Part shown: one piece after another, positions 35,721 through 44,700 of the stretch
How the letters are laid out: each line of letters starts with the position of its first letter
How positions within the stretch are numbered: position 1 is the first letter of the stretch
Assembly (NCBI RefSeq): GCF_030708455.1
Contig: NZ_JAUYWF010000004.1
Span: forward strand, 186,001-250,000
Reading direction: 5' to 3'
Source of the DNA: Halomonas sp. SSL-5
GTDB lineage: Bacteria > Pseudomonadota > Gammaproteobacteria > Pseudomonadales > Halomonadaceae
DNA length: 64,000 nt
Program-made: the position numbers and the translations under genes
The notes under the pieces: generated by a model
Database searches by the model: none
What the model was told of the DNA's origin: nothing
Seen by the model: only the letters and a program-made list of their open reading frames with translations

Positions 35721-35999
35721 ATGATCATTCGCTGGGAAACCGACCATGACTATGTGTTGGTGCATATCCACCAGGACATGTTCGGTGACTGGATATTCAG
35801 CCGCGCCTGGGGCCAGATCGGCACCCAGTTCGGCGGCCTCAAGCACCAGCTGGCCGACGAGCGCGACCAGGCGATGATGTGGCTGGCCGACGAGGCCACC
35901 ATCCAGGCTTCCCGGGGCTTTCGCAAGGTGCTGGAGGTGGAGGACCACAGCCCCGAGGGTCGCGAGGCGGTCAGTCAGCTGTCGCTGCTGGAGCCGTAA
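35721..35999 (+). CDS. Small stand-alone WGR-domain-like protein
   Basis: 92 residues with AGGAG before the ATG. The central stretch QDMFGDWIFSRAWGQIG strongly recalls the WGR fold (consensus around DLFG.W.L.R.WGRIG), here WGQ instead of WGR, and the rest fits the domain's helix (DERDQAMMWLADEATIQASRGFRKV). In larger proteins WGR binds nucleic acid next to nick or break sensing domains. Here nothing else is attached. It converges on the thioredoxin-like gene with a 10-bp gap. Function unknown. Confidence 0.7.
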   Translation: MIIRWETDHDYVLVHIHQDMFGDWIFSRAWGQIGTQFGGLKHQLADERDQAMMWLADEATIQASRGFRKVLEVEDHSPEGREAVSQLSLLEP

Positions 36000-36009
36000 G
36001 CGTACGGGG

Positions 36010-36351
36010 TCATCCCAGATAGCGCCTCCCGTTCCGGGTCACCGCCGCCCTGGCCTCACTATCCATGCCCTCCCCGCTGAGCTGCAACTGCTGCCAGGCG
36101 TCATCATCCCGCCAGCCCCGCGCCTCGAGCCAGGCGGCGAGCCGCTCGGGCTCGAAGCCGCGATCGAGCTCGTGGCCCTCGCCATCGGCGAGCACCGGGA
36201 TTCGCACCCCGTAGCGCGCCATCAGGGCGTCATCCTCGCTGATCTCCACCCGCTCCAGGGCGACCGGCTCGCGACACAGCCGGGCCAGCAGGCCCTCCAG
36301 CTGCTGGCAGAGGTGGCAGCCCAGGGTGGTATAGAGGGTGAGGCGGATCAT
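36010..36351 (-). CDS. Glutaredoxin-like thioredoxin-fold protein
   Basis: 113 residues. N-terminal LTLYTTLGCHLCQQLEGLLARL shows a CxxC (11-14) of the glutaredoxin family protein group (DUF836-like), then the cis-Pro loop RYGVRIPVLADGEGHEL. A 30-residue C-terminal extension without known motif follows. Its ATG overlaps the rlmKL stop (ATGA), so it is translated with the methyltransferase. Partner and redox target unknown. Confidence 0.8.
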   Translation of the reverse strand: MIRLTLYTTLGCHLCQQLEGLLARLCREPVALERVEISEDDALMARYGVRIPVLADGEGHELDRGFEPERLAAWLEARGWRDDDAWQQLQLSGEGMDSEARAAVTRNGRRYLG

Positions 36352-38534
36352 GAGGCCTCCCGGTGGCGAATCAGGAAGACGTGGTGCAGGTCGGGCTTCC
36401 TTGAAAAATCGGGGTCGAAGGTCTTCGCCGAGATATCCTCCACCGCATAGTGTTCCGCCAGGTCGGCGTCCAGCTTGAAGCGACGCTGGTTGTTGGAAAA
36501 CACCAGGGTCCCCCCCGCGGCCAGGCGCGCCATGGCCAGGCGCACCAGCCGGCCGTGGTCGCGCTGGATATCCAGGGTGTCCTCCATCTTCTTCGAGTTG
36601 GAGAAGGTCGGCGGGTCCATGAAGATCAGGTCGAATTCGGCGCGGGCGCTCTGCAGCCAGCGCAGGCAGTCGTCGCGCACCACGCGATGCCGGCCGGGGT
36701 CGAGACGGTTGAGGGCGAAGTTGTCCCGGGCCCACTGCAGGTAGGTGTTGGAGAGATCGACGCTGACGCTCTCCACCGCGCCCCCCTCGACGCCGCGCCC
36801 CAGGGCCGCCTGCACGGTGGCCGCCCCGGTATAGCAGAACAGGTTGAGGAAGCGCTTGCCCGCGGCCATCTCGGCGAGCATCCGGCGCACCGGCCGGTGG
36901 TCGAGGAAGAGCCCGGTATCCAGGTAGTCGCGCAGATTGATCCACAGCCTGGCCGGCCCCTCGTGCCCCTCGAAGCGCTCGCCGGTGGCGGCCTGCTTCT
37001 GGTACTGGTCCCGTCCGCTCTGGCGCTGGCGTCGCTTGACCACGACCCGCCCCGGGTCCACCTCGAGCACCTCGGGAATCACCGCCAGCGCCTCGAAGAG
37101 CCGCTTCTGGGCGTGACCGGCATCCACCGACTTGGGGGCGGCATACTCCTGCACATGCACCCAGCCAGCGTAGACGTCCACCGCCACCGCATACTCCGGC
37201 ATATCGGCATCGTAGAGGCGGTAGCAGCTCTCGCCGCTCTTCTTGAGCCACTTCTTCAGCCGCTTGCGGTTCTTCTCCAGTCGATTGGCAAACATCTGCG
37301 CCCCCTCCGAGCGGGACGGCCGCGCGGCCGCCGCCTCGTCCTCCGGCTCGGGCACCGCCATCAGCAGCAGCTTCGCCTCCAGGGGGCCGTTGCGCAGCGC
37401 GTACTGCTTGTGGGCCCGCAGGCCGATGCGGTGGCCGAGGTCGGGGTTGCCGGTGAACACCGCAAGCGTCCAGCCAGGGAAGGCGGCGCGTACCCGCTCG
37501 CCGAGTCGGGCGTAGAGGGTCACCAGCTCCGGCAACTCGCCGAGGCGCTCGCCGTAGGGTGGGTTGGTGATCACCAGGCCCGCCGGCGCCGGCTCGAGAC
37601 CTTGCGGTCGGGCCAGCTCGGCGAGCCCCGCCCCCTGGAGCTCGATCAGCGCCGGGATGCCGGCGCGCATGGCGTTGGCCTTGGCCGCGGCGAGCGCCGC
37701 CGGGCTCTGGTCGAAGCCGAAGATCCGGCAGCGGCAGCGCTTGCGACCGATGCTGGCCCGCGCCTCGGCCTCGCGCCTGAGCTCGCGCCAGGTCGCCTCG
37801 TCGTGCTCCGCCCAGCCGAGGAAGCCAAAGCGTTCACGGGCCAGGTTGGGCGCCATGTCGGCGGCCATCAGTGCCGCCTCGATCAACAGGGTCCCGGCGC
37901 CGCACAGCGGGTCCACCAGCGGCGCCCCCTGGCGGGCCAGTTCGGGCCAGCCGGCACGCACCAGCAGGGCCGCGGCCAGGTTCTCCTTGAGCGGCGCATG
38001 TCCCACGTCGCGACGATAGCCACGACGGTGCAGGCTCTCGCCGGAGAAATCGATACCCACCACCAGGCGGCCGCGATGGAGATTGGCGTAGAGGCGCATG
38101 TCGGGCTGCTTGAGATCCACCGTGGGACGCGGCAACTCCCGGGCCTGCAGGCGATCCACCACGCCGTCCTTGACCGTCTGGGCGCCGAAGCGGGTGTGGC
38201 GGATCTCCTCGCTGCGACCGTGGAAGTCCACCGCCAGGCTGGCCCCGAGCGGCAAGTGCTGCTCCCAGGGTAGCGCGGCCACCACCTCCCGCAGCCGGTC
38301 GGGAGTGTTCACGCCCTCCTCCCGGGCCAGGCACAGGATGACCCGGTTGGCCAGGCGCGACCACAGGCAGAGCCGATAGGCCGTGGCCAGGTCTGCCCGG
38401 GCGTTCACCGCCCCCACGGTGCTCTTGCCGGGCGCGGCACCAAGGGCCGCCAGCTCCTCGGCCAGCAGCTCCTCGAGGCCGCGGGGACAGGTCACCAACA
38501 GATCAAGGGAGGACGTGGATAGGGTCGGATTCAT
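36348..38534 (-). CDS. rlmL: Bifunctional 23S rRNA m2G2445/m7G2069 methyltransferase
   Basis: 728 residues from the ATG at 38534 (a TTG at 38540 is possible). Fusion enzyme RlmKL: N-terminal THUMP-containing half (TCPRGLEELLAEELAALG) with the RlmL motif NPPYGERLG, and a C-terminal RlmK half with LNLFCYTGAATVQAALG and MDPPTFSNSKKM. Length matches E. coli RlmL (~702). The downstream glutaredoxin-like gene overlaps it. Confidence 0.96.
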   Translation of the reverse strand: MNPTLSTSSLDLLVTCPRGLEELLAEELAALGAAPGKSTVGAVNARADLATAYRLCLWSRLANRVILCLAREEGVNTPDRLREVVAALPWEQHLPLGASLAVDFHGRSEEIRHTRFGAQTVKDGVVDRLQARELPRPTVDLKQPDMRLYANLHRGRLVVGIDFSGESLHRRGYRRDVGHAPLKENLAAALLVRAGWPELARQGAPLVDPLCGAGTLLIEAALMAADMAPNLARERFGFLGWAEHDEATWRELRREAEARASIGRKRCRCRIFGFDQSPAALAAAKANAMRAGIPALIELQGAGLAELARPQGLEPAPAGLVITNPPYGERLGELPELVTLYARLGERVRAAFPGWTLAVFTGNPDLGHRIGLRAHKQYALRNGPLEAKLLLMAVPEPEDEAAAARPSRSEGAQMFANRLEKNRKRLKKWLKKSGESCYRLYDADMPEYAVAVDVYAGWVHVQEYAAPKSVDAGHAQKRLFEALAVIPEVLEVDPGRVVVKRRQRQSGRDQYQKQAATGERFEGHEGPARLWINLRDYLDTGLFLDHRPVRRMLAEMAAGKRFLNLFCYTGAATVQAALGRGVEGGAVESVSVDLSNTYLQWARDNFALNRLDPGRHRVVRDDCLRWLQSARAEFDLIFMDPPTFSNSKKMEDTLDIQRDHGRLVRLAMARLAAGGTLVFSNNQRRFKLDADLAEHYAVEDISAKTFDPDFSRKPDLHHVFLIRHREAS

Positions 38535-38721
38535 CGGCAATCACCGCGGAGGCAGAAGGGTAAATGTGTGCCATGTCAGGCAGGTGAACGAGCTGTTACA
38601 AATCGATGGTCGACAACCCGGATCGCGATGGGCTATCAATAGGACAGTAGCTACTGAGAACACGCATGCGTTTCCTGTCATCGGGTCAGCCTTTCCAGAT
38701 ACTGGACCCGAGGCACGTTAC

Positions 38722-38748
38722 GGCTCGGCCCGCTTTACTCTCCGAGCC
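38722..38748 (+). other. Stem-loop in the rmf leader
   Basis: GGCTCGG (38722-38728) pairs with CCGAGCC (38742-38748), 13-nt loop, ending 29 bp before the rmf ATG. Could influence rmf mRNA stability or translation. Confidence 0.45.
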
Positions 38749-38777
38749 AGTCAGGTACCTTATCAAGAGGTAGTCCA

Positions 38778-38984
38778 ATGAAACGACAGAAACGTGATCG
38801 CTTCCAGCGTGCCTATACGCATGGCTACAAGGCAGGTGTCTCAGGTCGCTCCCGCGATGACTGTCCCAGCCAGGACGTCAATCTTCGCGAATACTGGATG
38901 AGCGGTTGGCGTGAAGGTCGTGGGGATCATTGGGCCGGCATGACCGGTGTCTCCGGCATCCACAAGAACCCCATGGTGGTGTGA
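38778..38984 (+). CDS. rmf: Ribosome modulation factor
   Basis: 68 residues, basic. Dimerises 70S ribosomes into inactive 100S particles in stationary phase. MKRQKRDRFQRAYTHGYKAG and YWMSGWREGR are the family hallmark. AAGAGG precedes the ATG. Single gene with its own strong terminator; 243 AT-richer bases separate it from rlmL, presumably holding its growth-phase promoter, though no clear -35/-10 is seen. Confidence 0.96.
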   Translation: MKRQKRDRFQRAYTHGYKAGVSGRSRDDCPSQDVNLREYWMSGWREGRGDHWAGMTGVSGIHKNPMVV

Positions 38985-39030
38985 ACCCGCAACCCGATCA
39001 ACCCGATCCTAGCGAGGTTCACGCTTCCTC

Positions 39031-39057
39031 AAGCCCGCGGCAAGCCGCGGGCTTTTT
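39031..39057 (+). terminator. Intrinsic terminator of rmf
   Basis: AAGCCCGCGGC (39031-39041), AA, GCCGCGGGCTT (39044-39054), with Ts to 39057. The hairpin lies 18 bp before the end of the convergent pyrD. Confidence 0.9.
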
Positions 39058-39075
39058 GCGTGCGGGCGGGCCGGC

Positions 39076-40092
39076 TCAGGCAGCGTCACGCAGGGCCCGC
39101 GCACATTCGCCTACCAGCGCCGGGCCGCGGTAGATGAAGCCCGAATAGAGCTGCACCAGGTCGGCCCCGGCTTCGCGCTTGGCCAGGGCCGCCGCGCCGC
39201 TGTCGATACCACCCACGCCGACGATCGGCATCTCCGGCAGGCGGCGGCGCAATTCGCGAATGACCCGGTTGGAGGGCTCGAATACCGGTCGACCGGAGAG
39301 GCCACCCGCCTCGTCGGCGTGGGCCAGGCCCGCCACCGCCTCGCGAGAGACCGTGGTATTGGTCGCGATCACCGCATCGATGGCATTGGCCGCCAGGCAG
39401 TCGGCCACCAGCCCCACCTCCTCGGCCTCCATGTCCGGGGCAATCTTCACCGCCAGGGGGACACGTCGACCCGTCTCCCGGTCGCGCCGGCTTCCCTCCT
39501 CGCGCAGGGCGCCGAGCAGCGCATCCAGGTGCTCGCCGAACTGCAGGTCGCGCAACCCCGGGGTATTGGGCGAGGAGATGTTCACCGCGATGTAGTGCGC
39601 ATGCTCATGCACCTTGCGCAGGCAGGTCAGGTAATCATCCACCGCCCGCTCCACCGGGGTGGTGAGGTTCTTGCCGATATTGATGCCGATCACGCCGTCG
39701 AAACGGCTGGCCCTGACCTTCGCCACCAGGTGGTCGACCCCGGCATTGTTGAAACCCATACGGTTGATGATGGCACCCGCCTCGGGCAGCCGGAACAGCC
39801 GCGGCCGCGGATTGCCGGGCTGGGGCCTGGGCGTCACGGTGCCGACCTCCACGCAGCCGAAGCCCAGGGCGCCCAGGGCATCGAGATGGTCGGCATTCTT
39901 GTCCATCCCGGCGGCCAGGCCCACCCGGTTGGGAAAACGCAAGCCCATCAGCTCCACCGGGTCCTCGACCCGCTTGCCGCCGAGTCGCCCTGCCAGGCCC
40001 AGGCGACCGGCCAGGTCGAGCCCCCTCAGGGAGAACGCGTGGGCGGTCTCGGGGTCAAGGCGAAACAGCAGCGATCGGGCGAGCGAATACAT
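39076..40092 (-). CDS. pyrD: Dihydroorotate dehydrogenase (quinone), class 2
   Basis: 338 residues from the ATG at 40092 with AGGAG upstream. Pyrimidine synthesis step coupled to the quinone pool, attached to the inner membrane by its N-terminal helices ([21 protein letters not shown]). FMN-barrel motifs: [49 protein letters not shown] with the catalytic Ser, and [10 protein letters not shown]. Confidence 0.97.
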   Translation of the reverse strand: MYSLARSLLFRLDPETAHAFSLRGLDLAGRLGLAGRLGGKRVEDPVELMGLRFPNRVGLAAGMDKNADHLDALGALGFGCVEVGTVTPRPQPGNPRPRLFRLPEAGAIINRMGFNNAGVDHLVAKVRASRFDGVIGINIGKNLTTPVERAVDDYLTCLRKVHEHAHYIAVNISSPNTPGLRDLQFGEHLDALLGALREEGSRRDRETGRRVPLAVKIAPDMEAEEVGLVADCLAANAIDAVIATNTTVSREAVAGLAHADEAGGLSGRPVFEPSNRVIRELRRRLPEMPIVGVGGIDSGAAALAKREAGADLVQLYSGFIYRGPALVGECARALRDAA

Positions 40093-40240
40093 GGCGACTC
40101 CTGGCGGTGGGACGGATGGGAGCGGGTGGCGATCACGGGCGGGGCGTGAGTATAGCAGCGCCTCCCCCGGGAAACGACGCTCCAGGGCCACAGTCGACGC
40201 CGATTTTGTGATCTACTGTAGACAACCAAGAGACACAGGG

Positions 40241-40263
40241 GTGTGGGGCTACCGGGACCACAC
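40241..40263 (+). other. Small hairpin in the mgtE leader
   Basis: GTGTGG (40241-40246) pairs with CCACAC (40258-40263), ending 24 bp before the mgtE ATG. Too short to be a known Mg2+ riboswitch; significance doubtful. Confidence 0.25.
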
Positions 40264-40287
40264 CGCCGCGGAGCCAGGGAGATGCTT

Positions 40288-41640
40288 ATGGCCGAGACCA
40301 CCGAAACCCTCGAGGACCGCCTGTCGCGGATCCACCGTGCGCTGGGGGATGAGCAACTCGATGCCGTCGACGCCGTGCTGGCCGACCTGGAGCCCGCCGA
40401 GATCGCCCTGCTGCTGGAATCGCTGCCTCCCGCCGCACGCATCCGCCTGTGGCAACGGGTGCCCGGCGAGGTCGACGGCGAGGTGCTGCTGCACGTCCAC
40501 GACGAGGTGCGCAGCACCCTGCTCGATGACATGGACCACGAGGAGATCGTGGCCGCCGCCGCCGCCCTGGACACTACCGATCTTGCGGAGATCTTCGAGG
40601 ACCTGCCCCAGCAGGTCGCCGAGGACATGCTGCGTTCCATGGACGAGCTGCAGCGCGAACGGCTGGAGGAGACCCTCTCCTTCGAGGAGGACAGCGCCGG
40701 GCGCCTGATGCGGCTGGACACCATCGCGGTGCGTGCGGACGTCAGCCTGGAGACCGTGACACGCTTCCTGCGCTGGAAGGAGTCTGTTCCCGATAATACC
40801 CACCAGCTGATGGTAGTGGATCGTGACGGTCGCTTCGTCGGGGTGCTCTCGTTGGCGCGCCTGGTCAGCCACGACCCTGAGATGGCCGTCGCCGACCTGA
40901 TGGACCAGGAGGTGGACAGCATCCGCGTCGACATGAAGTCCCGCGACGTGGCCACCCTGTTCCAGACCCACGACCTGGTGTCGGCGCCGGTGGTGGACGA
41001 AGCGGGCCTGCTGCTCGGGCGTATCGTCATCGACGATATCGTCGACGTCATCCGCGAGGACTCCGAGCAGGCGCTGATGAACATGGCCGGCCTCGACGAG
41101 GAGGAGGACATGTTCGCCCCGGTGCTGCCCAGCGCCAAGCGGCGCGCCGTGTGGCTGGGCATCAACCTGATCACCGCCTTCCTGGCCGCCTGGGTGATCG
41201 GCCGCTTCGAGGATGCCCTGGACCAGATCGTCGCCCTGGCGGTATTGATGCCCATCGTCGCCAGCATGGGCGGCATCGCCGGCAGCCAGACCCTGACCCT
41301 GGCGATACGCGGCCTGGCCCTGGGCCAGATCAGCAGCACCAACAGCGCCTGGCTGCTGCGCAAGGAGGTCGGCATCGCCATCCTCAACGGCGTGCTGTGG
41401 GCCCTAGTGGTGGCGGTACTGGCACTGCTGTGGTTCAAGAGCATCGCCATCGGCATGATCATCGGCGCCGCCCTGGTGATCAACATGCTGGCGGCAGGCA
41501 TCGCCGGCATCATCATCCCGCTGCTGCTCAAGCGGGCGGGTATCGACCCGGCACTATCGGGCTCGGTGATTCTCACCACCGTCACCGACGTGGTGGGCTT
41601 CATGTCCTTCCTGGGCCTGGCCACCTACTTCCTGCTCTGA
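40288..41640 (+). CDS. mgtE: Magnesium transporter MgtE
   Basis: 450 residues from the ATG at 40288, chosen because AGGGAG lies 6 nt upstream. Mg2+-gated inner-membrane channel: N domain of helical repeats (about 1-130), two CBS domains (about 130-260) acting as the Mg2+ sensor, then five membrane helices with the pore segment LMPIVASMGGIAGSQTLTL near 310-330. Normal length. Confidence 0.96.
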   Translation: MAETTETLEDRLSRIHRALGDEQLDAVDAVLADLEPAEIALLLESLPPAARIRLWQRVPGEVDGEVLLHVHDEVRSTLLDDMDHEEIVAAAAALDTTDLAEIFEDLPQQVAEDMLRSMDELQRERLEETLSFEEDSAGRLMRLDTIAVRADVSLETVTRFLRWKESVPDNTHQLMVVDRDGRFVGVLSLARLVSHDPEMAVADLMDQEVDSIRVDMKSRDVATLFQTHDLVSAPVVDEAGLLLGRIVIDDIVDVIREDSEQALMNMAGLDEEEDMFAPVLPSAKRRAVWLGINLITAFLAAWVIGRFEDALDQIVALAVLMPIVASMGGIAGSQTLTLAIRGLALGQISSTNSAWLLRKEVGIAILNGVLWALVVAVLALLWFKSIAIGMIIGAALVINMLAAGIAGIIIPLLLKRAGIDPALSGSVILTTVTDVVGFMSFLGLATYFLL

Positions 41641-41670
41641 GTCCCCCGCCCGGCCCTGCTCGCCGCCCAG

Positions 41671-41706
41671 AACCAGGAACCCCGCCGATCGGCGGGGTTC
41701 CTGGTT
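41671..41706. terminator. 36-nt perfect palindrome between mgtE and gdhB
   Basis: AACCAGGAACCCCGCC (41671-41686), GATC, GGCGGGGTTCCTGGTT (41691-41706). Placed between two convergent genes; probable bidirectional terminator despite lacking a long T-run. Confidence 0.75.
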
Positions 41707-41725
41707 GGCGGTGGGGGGAAGGCGC

Positions 41726-44700
41726 TCAGAGGTCGCGGCTGCTCTCCGCCAGGTCGACCAGCTCGCGCACGGCCACGGCGAAGAGCGGGAAGCCGCCCTG
41801 GCCGCCGCTGCCCACCTGCTCGAGCAGGCGGCGCCAGCGCGCATGCATGGCGTCATGGCGGTCGAGCCACTCTCCGACTCGGGCCTCGGCGTCGCCGGGC
41901 CCCTCCTCCATCTGCAGCACGCTGACCGTCAGCGCCAGCTGCTGGCGGTCGATATCGTCGCGGAAGGTCTCCCGGGCCTGGGCCTGCCAGCTGTCGCGCA
42001 CCTCCAGCTCGGTGATCCGGCGGATCATCCACGGCAGCTCCAGACGGTTGCCGATCTCGTAGAAGACCTCGGCCACCCTCTCCGGCGCCACATCGGCCTG
42101 GCGCGCGGCCTGGATGATGCCCAACCCGGCATACAGACTGCCGGCGGCCGCCACGCTGGCCGCCAGTGACTCGGGCACGCCGGCCTCCACCAGTTCGTCA
42201 CGCCGCGCCTCCCAGGCCTCGCGCTCCTCGCCGCTGAGCCGCTCACCGATACCCTCGCGGATCGCCGCCAGGCGTGGGGCGAAGTAATCGATACACTGGG
42301 CGGTATCGACGCCGACGCGGCCACGCAGGAACCAGCGCGTGGCCCGCCGGATCATCCGCATCAGGTCGAGCATCATGGCGTACTGCACGGCGCTCGGCAC
42401 CCGGTTGTCCAGCGCCTCGATCTGTGTCCAGGTCTCGCCCAGCCCGAATACCTCCCGGGCGATGACATAGGCGCGGGCGATCTCGGCCCGGCCGGCCCCG
42501 GTGGAGTCGATAAGCCGGCGCACGAAGACGATGCCCATATGATCGACCAGGTCGTTGGCCACCTGGGTGGCCACGATCTCGCGCTTGAGGCGATGCTCGT
42601 ACATCTCGTCGCGGTAGCGCTCCACCAGCACCCGCGGGAAGATGCGTTCCACGTAGCGCACGATCACCGGGTCGTCGGGCACGTCGGAGACGATCAGGTC
42701 GCCCTTGAGCACGCTCTTGGCATAGGAGATCAGCATCGAGAGCTCCGGCAGCAGCATGCCCTGCCGATTGACGGCTCGCTCCTGAAGCTCCTCGTCCGCA
42801 GGCAGGAACTCCAGCTCGCGGTCGAGCTGGCCGGCGGCCTCCAGTTCGCTGATGAAGCGCCGGAAGGGGCCGACCCCCTGCTGCGAGAGCAGCTCGGCCA
42901 GGTCGAGGGCCTGGGTCTGGCGGTAGTTGTCGAGCAGCACCAGGTCGCCGACCTCACCGGTCATCTCGGCGAGCAGCTGGTTGCGCTGCTTGTCGGTCAT
43001 GTCGCCGCGCTTGACCACCTCGTCGATCAGGATCTTGATGTTGACCTCATGGTCGGAGCAGTTCACCCCGCCGGCATTGTCGATGAAGTCGGTATTGACG
43101 CGCACGCCACGGGCGGCGGCCTCCATGCGGCCGCGCTGGGTCAGGCCGAGGTTGCCGCCCTCGCCCACCACGCGGCAGCTGAGCTCGCGGCCGTCGATGC
43201 GCAGGCCGTCGTTGGCCTTGTCCCCCACCTGGGCATCGCTCTCCTCGCTGCCCTTGACGTAGGTGCCGATGCCGCCGTTCCAGATCAGGTCCACCTCGGA
43301 CTTGAGCATGGCGCTGATCAGCTCGTTGGGCGAGAGCCTGTCCGCCTTGATGCCGAAACGCGACTTCATCTGCTTGGAGATGGGCACGGACTTGGCGCTG
43401 CGCTTGAACACCCCGCCGCCCTCGGAGATCAGCGACGCCTCGAAGTCTTCCCAGCTGGAGCGCGGCATCTCGAACAGGCGCTGGCGCTCGGCGAAGGTGG
43501 CGGCGGCATCGGGCTCCGGGTCGACGAAGATATGCAGGTGGTTGAACGCCCCCACCAGGCGGATCCTGTCGGACAGCAGCATGCCGTTGCCGAAGACGTC
43601 CCCGCCCATGTCACCGATGCCGACCACGGAGAATTCGTCCTCCTGGGTGTTGATGCCCAGGTTGCGGAAGTGGCGTTTGACCGACTCCCAGCCCCCCTTG
43701 GCGGTGATCCCCATCTTCTTGTGGTCGTAGCCGTTGGCGCCGCCGGAGGCGAAGGCATCGCCCAGCCAGTGGTCATACTCGGCGGAGATCTCGTTGGCGA
43801 TATCGGAGAAGGTGGCCGTGCCCTTGTCGGCGGCCACCACCAGGTAGGCGTCGTCCTCGTCGTGGCGCACTACGTCGCGCGGGGGCACCACCTCGCCGCC
43901 CTTGAGGTTGTCGGTGACGTCGAGCAGGGCGCGGATAAAGGTCTTGTAGCACTCGATCCCCTCGCGCTGGAACGCCTCACGATCGCCTTCGGGCAGCCGC
44001 TTGCAGATGAAGCCGCCCTTGGCGCCCACCGGCACGATCACCGAGTTCTTGACCTGCTGCGCCTTGACCAGGCCCAGCACCTCGGTACGGAAGTCCTCTT
44101 GGCGGTCGGACCAGCGCAGGCCACCGCGGGCCACCTTGCCGCCGCGCAGGTGCACGCCCTCGATCCGCGGCGAGCAGACGAAGATCTCGAAGGCGGGACG
44201 CGGCTTGGGCATGCCGGTGACCCTGGAGGGCTCCAGCTTGACGGCGATGTAGTCCTTGACGCTGCCGTCCTCGCGGCGCTGGTAGTAGTTGGTGCGCAGG
44301 GTCGCCTGGATCAGCTCCATGTAGCGACGCAGCAGCTGGTCGTCGTTGAGGCTGGCCACGTCGTCGAGCAGCCGCTGGATGCGCTCCACGCAGGCCTCCA
44401 CCTCGCCCTCGCCGGGACGGTCGGCGGGGTCGAAGCGCAGCTCGAACAGCGTCACCAGTTCGCGAGTGATCTCCGGATAGCTGGCCAGGGTGTTGGCCAT
44501 GTAGTCCTGGGAGACCCCGAAGCGGATCTGCTTGAGATAGCGGGCGTAGGCGCGCAGCATCGCCACCTCGCGCCAGTCGAGGTTGGCGCCGATGATCAGG
44601 CGGTTGAAGGCGTCGTTGTCCGCCTCACCGGCCCAGATGCGCTGGAAGGCCTCGACGAAGGGCTCGCGCATCTCCTGCAGGTTGACCTCGGTGCTGGTGT

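Noticed and set aside
36352..37251. Longer version of the glutaredoxin-like protein (413 residues)
   Set aside because: The extra 300 residues are rlmL read out of frame; the CxxC fold begins at 36351.
40093..40287. Mg2+ riboswitch (M-box) upstream of mgtE
   Set aside because: The leader is short and shows only a 6-bp hairpin; none of the long conserved M-box layout is visible.
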